Assembly (NCBI GenBank): GCA_023412715.1
Contig: JAEZCC010000003.1
Location: 26,368 to 90,367, forward strand
DNA length: 64,000 nucleotides
Direction of reading: 5' to 3'
From: Bacillota bacterium
GTDB lineage: Bacteria > Bacillota > Clostridia > Oscillospirales > Acutalibacteraceae
Shown: positions 60,846 through 64,000 of the stretch, in pieces
Position numbering within the stretch: position 1 is the first letter of the stretch
Layout: every line of letters begins with the position of its first letter
The notes under the pieces: generated by a model
Database searches by the model: none
Told to the model about the DNA's origin: nothing
What the model saw: only the letters and a program-made list of their open reading frames with translations
Position numbers and translations under genes: made by a program

Positions 60846-61288
60846 AAAATTCCTCTTTTTGTCCCGGCCCCAAAATTTTTTCGGGGCCGCTTTTTTCGGG
60901 CTGCCGGCAAAGCTCCGGGCTGCCGGTATTTTCCTGTTTTATTGTACCATCTTCGACACCCTATGGCAAGACGGCCGGCCCCCCGCGGGCGGAAAAAAGC
61001 TTCTGCCCGCGCCCCGCGGAAAGGCGGCCGGAATAAAAACAGGCGGAAGGCTCCCAATGGAACCTCCCGCGCTGCTCAAGCCGGTTGTTTAATTTTCATC
61101 GGACGGAGAAATCATAAAGTCCAACGGAACCATCCCCCAATTCCATTTCTGCAATCGGAAAAGATCTCGCCGTGTATTCTGAAATCCCTGATTCCGAAAT
61201 CAACTTCCTGCTTTATTGGGTACAGATCATGTACCCGGCACTTAGAATGCTCTGTTTTCGGCAAATTATGCGCCGCCGTTTTCTTCTC
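60846..61288. other. Gap without recognised gene
   Basis: About 440 bases between the PP-loop gene and the metE promoter. The only frames are Arg-rich and lack ribosome sites. I see no regulatory RNA here. Confidence 0.4.
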
Positions 61289-61316
61289 TTGACAGAACGG
61301 ATCCGGCTGGTATAAA
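61289..61316 (+). promoter_or_regulatory. Promoter of the metE T-box
   Basis: TTGACA (61289-61294), 16 bases, TATAAA (61311-61316) with TGG before the -10. Confidence 0.7.
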
Positions 61317-61319
61317 ATA

Positions 61320-61633
61320 GAGTAAATATCAAATTTTCGACAATTGAAAACCGTAAACACCGGGAAGGAGAAAGTAGGCTTTTCCCGCCTGAGCAGAGAG
61401 CCCTTGCACGCTGAAAGAGGGTCGGGCGGAAACTTGCTGAAAATGGCTCCGGAGTGGCGCACCGAGGCGGCGATGCCGTTAGGCTGCGACGGGATTTCCC
61501 GTTACTGAAAGCGAGTATTCCGCAGAAGCGGCGTACTCTCAGAGGCCGGTTCCGTGAGGCGCCGGCAAATTGAAGTGGTATCATGGGTGATTATATCCCG
61601 TCTTCTGAGTTTTTGGAAGGCGGGATTTTTTTA
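61320..61633 (+). promoter_or_regulatory. T-box leader of metE (Met specifier)
   Basis: Stem I elements AGTAGG (about 61374) and CAGAGAG (61394-61400) are present. A candidate specifier ATG (61443-61445) lies in GAAAATGGC. The T-box-like sequence AAGTGGTATCATGGG is at 61573-61587. The terminator is CCCGTCTTC (61597-61605) with GGAAGGCGGG (61615-61624) and seven T. Uncharged tRNA-Met would allow read-through into metE. The T-box sequence is less canonical than the one before ilvE. Confidence 0.8.
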
Positions 61634-61675
61634 TCACGCAAACCGGGAACAATTTTTCACAGGAGGGATCTGGCT

Positions 61676-63952
61676 ATGTTGAACACCTCGGTCATCGGGT
61701 ACCCGCGCATCGGCGCGGACAGGGAACTGAAGTTCTGGACGGAAGATTATTTCAAGGGGAAAATTTCCGCCGCCGAGCTCAAAAAGAACGCGGAAGCGCT
61801 TCGGGCAAGGCATTGGAAAATTCAGAAGGAAGCCGGCGTCGGCTTGATTCCGTCGAACGACTTTTCCTTCTACGACAACATGCTCGACACCGTGTTTCTG
61901 CTGAACGCGCAGCCCGCGCCGTACCGGCGGATCGGCCTCGGCGGGCCGGGCTCCTATTTTGCGGCGGCGCGCGGGTATCAGGGCGAAAAGGGCGACGTAA
62001 AAGCGCTGCCCATGAAGAAATGGTTCAATACGAACTACCATTATCTGGTGCCCCAGCTCGACGCGGACACCGAAATCCGTCTTGCGGGCGAAAAGCCCTT
62101 CGCCGAATTCGGCGAGGCAAAGCGGCTCGGCATCCTGACGAAGCCGGCCGTCATCGGCCCGCTGACCTTTCTGAAGCTGTCGGAATTCCGAAGCGGAACA
62201 AAACCCGCGGATTTCGCGCCCGCCCTCGCCGCCGCCTACCGTGAGATTCTGGCCCGTTTCCGCTCCCTCGGCGCCGAATGGGTCGAGATCGACGAGCCGG
62301 CGCTCGTAACGGATCTTTCCACGGAAGAAATCGGGCTGTTCGCCTCGCTGTACCGCTCGATCCTTTCGGGAAAAGGCTCGCTCAAAGTGCTGCTGCAAAC
62401 CTATTTCGGCGATATCCGCGACGCCTACGGCACGGCGTTGGCCCTGGATTTCGACGGAATCGGCCTGGATTTTGTCGAAGGGAACCGGACCGAACAGCTG
62501 ATAGAGGCGAACGGTTTTCCGCAGGACAAACTTCTGTTCGCCGGCGTCGTGAACGGCCGCAATATCTGGCGGAACGACTATGAAAAGACCCTGGCCCTGC
62601 TCGGCCGACTGCCGGTCGCAAAAAACCGGATTGTCGTCGGCACCTCCTGCTCGCTTCTGCACGTGCCCTACACCGTGGAAAGCGAACCCGCGCTCGCCGG
62701 GGAATACAAGGTGCACTTTGCATTCGCGCAGGAAAAGCTCGCGGAGCTTGCCGAGCTGGACCGCCTGCTGAACGCTGAAAATTACGCCGGCGACCCGGCA
62801 TACCTTGAGAACCGCAGGCGGCACGCCTCCCGCAAAGAATATGAAGACAAGGAGCTCCGCGCGCGCATCGCCGCGCTGACCGAGAGCGACTTCACCCGCA
62901 AGCCGGACTTCTACGAGCGGGAAAAGATCCAGAAGGAAGAACTGGGCCTGCCGCTTCTGCCGACGACGACCATCGGCTCTTTCCCCCAGACAAAAGAGGT
63001 CAAGGCCCTGCGCGCGAAGCTGCGCAAGGGCGAAATCACCCGCGAAGCGTACGATGCCGGCGTCAAGGACAAAATTGCCTCCTGCATCCGCCTGCAGGAA
63101 GAGCTGGGGCTTGACGTGCTTGTTCACGGCGAATTTGAGCGCAACGACATGGTCGAGTACTTCGGCGAAAACCTCTCCGGCTTTCTGTTCACCAAAAAGG
63201 CATGGGTGCAGTCCTACGGCACGCGCTGCGTAAAGCCGCCGATTATCTGGAGCGACGTGCGCCGCACAAGGCCCATCACGGTCGCGACCAGCGTCTACGC
63301 GCAGAGCCTGACGCAAAAGCCGGTCAAAGGCATGCTGACCGGGCCGGTGACGATTCTCAACTGGTCGTTCCCGCGCGAGGACGTCACCCGCAGGGAGATG
63401 GCCTTCCAGATTGCGCTGGCCATCCGCGCAGAGGTGCTGGACCTTGAAAAAGCCGGCCTGCGCGTCATCCAGATCGACGAGGCGGCGCTCAAGGAAAAGC
63501 TGCCCCTGCGGAAGGCCGACTGGCACAGCGACTACCTCGACTGGGCCATCCCCGCGTTCCGGCTCGTGCATTCCGGCGTGAAGCCTTCGACGCAGATTCA
63601 CACCCATATGTGCTACAGCGAATTCGGCGACATCGTGAAGGACATCGACGACATGGATGCCGACGTGATTTCGTTCGAGGCTTCCCGCTCCAACCTCGAG
63701 ATTGTGGACGCCCTCAACCGCGTGCACTTCAAAACGGAGGTCGGCCCCGGCGTGTACGACATCCACTCCCCGCGCATCCCGTCTCAGGAGGAGATCGAGG
63801 CGGAGCTTCGCGCAGAGCTGAAAAAAATCCCGAAAGAAAAGCTCTGGGTCAACCCGGACTGCGGCCTGAAAACGCGCGGCGAGGAAGAGGCTTTCCCCAG
63901 CCTGCGGAACCTTGTCGCGGCGGCGAAAGCCGTGCGCTCCACGCTGGCATAA
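61676..63952 (+). CDS. metE: Cobalamin-independent methionine synthase
   Basis: The 758-residue zinc enzyme moves the methyl group of 5-methyltetrahydrofolate (polyglutamate) to homocysteine. The N-terminal barrel opens TSVIGYPRIGADRELKFW. The C-terminal barrel has TTTIGSFPQT near residue 435, VHGEFERNDMVEYF near 485, zinc ligands in IHTHMCYSEF (His, Cys) near 645 and NPDCGLKTRG (Cys) near 725, with a Glu of ISFEASRS between. AGGAGG precedes ATG 61676. It is regulated by the T-box upstream. Confidence 0.95.
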   Translation: MLNTSVIGYPRIGADRELKFWTEDYFKGKISAAELKKNAEALRARHWKIQKEAGVGLIPSNDFSFYDNMLDTVFLLNAQPAPYRRIGLGGPGSYFAAARGYQGEKGDVKALPMKKWFNTNYHYLVPQLDADTEIRLAGEKPFAEFGEAKRLGILTKPAVIGPLTFLKLSEFRSGTKPADFAPALAAAYREILARFRSLGAEWVEIDEPALVTDLSTEEIGLFASLYRSILSGKGSLKVLLQTYFGDIRDAYGTALALDFDGIGLDFVEGNRTEQLIEANGFPQDKLLFAGVVNGRNIWRNDYEKTLALLGRLPVAKNRIVVGTSCSLLHVPYTVESEPALAGEYKVHFAFAQEKLAELAELDRLLNAENYAGDPAYLENRRRHASRKEYEDKELRARIAALTESDFTRKPDFYEREKIQKEELGLPLLPTTTIGSFPQTKEVKALRAKLRKGEITREAYDAGVKDKIASCIRLQEELGLDVLVHGEFERNDMVEYFGENLSGFLFTKKAWVQSYGTRCVKPPIIWSDVRRTRPITVATSVYAQSLTQKPVKGMLTGPVTILNWSFPREDVTRREMAFQIALAIRAEVLDLEKAGLRVIQIDEAALKEKLPLRKADWHSDYLDWAIPAFRLVHSGVKPSTQIHTHMCYSEFGDIVKDIDDMDADVISFEASRSNLEIVDALNRVHFKTEVGPGVYDIHSPRIPSQEEIEAELRAELKKIPKEKLWVNPDCGLKTRGEEEAFPSLRNLVAAAKAVRSTLA

Positions 63953-63967
63953 CCAACCGACGCCAAA

Positions 63968-64000
63968 GGCGCCCCCGGGGGGCGGGCCCCCCCCGGGCGC
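63968..64000 (+). terminator. GC-rich hairpin after metE, cut by the window end
   Basis: GCGCCCCCGGGGGG pairs with CCCCCCCCGGGCGC around CGGG. The T-run, if present, lies outside the window. Confidence 0.45.

Noticed and set aside
61634..63766. 710-codon open frame antisense to metE, and similar long antisense frames over cadA (29037-31478), oppA and nrdA
   Set aside because: They mirror high-GC genes with clear family motifs, are rich in Arg, Gly, Val and His, have no ribosome sites and resemble no protein family.
1..64000. CRISPR arrays, tRNA and rRNA genes
   Set aside because: No regularly spaced repeats, no cloverleaf-type sequences and no rRNA-like stretches were found on either strand by eye.

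Overview
The window looks like a chromosome segment from a GC-rich, endospore-forming, anaerobic Clostridia-type Firmicute. An Oscillospirales or Ruminococcaceae-like relative is my guess. The grounds are a sigK gene with a Bacillus-type pro-sequence, a spore-cortex-lytic LysM/GH18 enzyme, two T-box leaders, YesM/YesN two-component proteins, SigA-type promoters with AGGAGG ribosome sites, and many sugar ABC transporters without their own ATPase. There are no tRNA, rRNA or CRISPR loci.

The central observation is that sigK is split. Its 5' part (58632-58829, minus strand) and 3' part (37288-37776, minus strand) lie 20.9 kb apart. A SpoIVCA-type serine recombinase (57005-58636) abuts the 5' part. 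Both junctions carry a T-run core flanked on the element side by an 18-bp arm, inverted and 17/18 identical. Joining the halves at the core restores an in-frame sigma-K (...VAHIIK-KYYSNF...). The 37777-58631 interval (about 20,855 bp) is therefore a sigK intervening (skin-like) element. It carries metabolic cargo rather than visible phage genes: a four-gene acyltransferase/GT8 operon (38.1-41.6 kb), a YesMN system next to a dextran/isomalto-oligosaccharide operon with binding protein, two permeases, GH66 and GH13 (41.6-51.7 kb), a class I ribonucleotide reductase nrdA-nrdB (51.7-55.3 kb), a small coiled-coil protein and the recombinase module.

Left flank, 1-37 kb: an IS630 element (1-998) interrupts a sensor kinase of which only the first codons remain. 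A PadR regulator with a palindromic promoter controls a NapH/CcoG-like 4Fe-4S membrane protein. A four-gene operon of two Gfo/Idh/MocA dehydrogenases and two TIM-barrel isomerases/epimerases faces an AraC regulator (3-7.9 kb). A maltodextrin system follows: binding protein, two permeases, type I pullulanase and a divergent GH13 glucosidase (8-15.8 kb). An oligopeptide ABC operon (16.3-22.4 kb) converges on an M19 dipeptidase and a gamma-glutamyl hydrolase. Then come a HAD phosphatase, a metal ABC transporter without binding protein, an HPr-like protein lacking the active histidine, the SleL-like enzyme, a 46-residue Cys-rich protein with its own promoter and terminator, a CadC/CadA-type metal efflux pair, an alpha/beta hydrolase, a candidate structured RNA, a cytidylate-kinase-like protein, a Dabb protein, DNA polymerase IV and a T-box-controlled branched-chain aminotransferase.

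Right flank, 58.9-64 kb: a DUF2156 acyltransferase-like protein, a TtcA-type PP-loop protein, and metE behind a T-box with an AUG specifier.

Taken together, the window is rich in alpha-glucan and peptide scavenging. The inferred logic of the element is that excision in the mother cell late in sporulation would rebuild sigma-K and discard growth-related cargo (ribonucleotide reductase, dextran use) that a terminal cell does not need.
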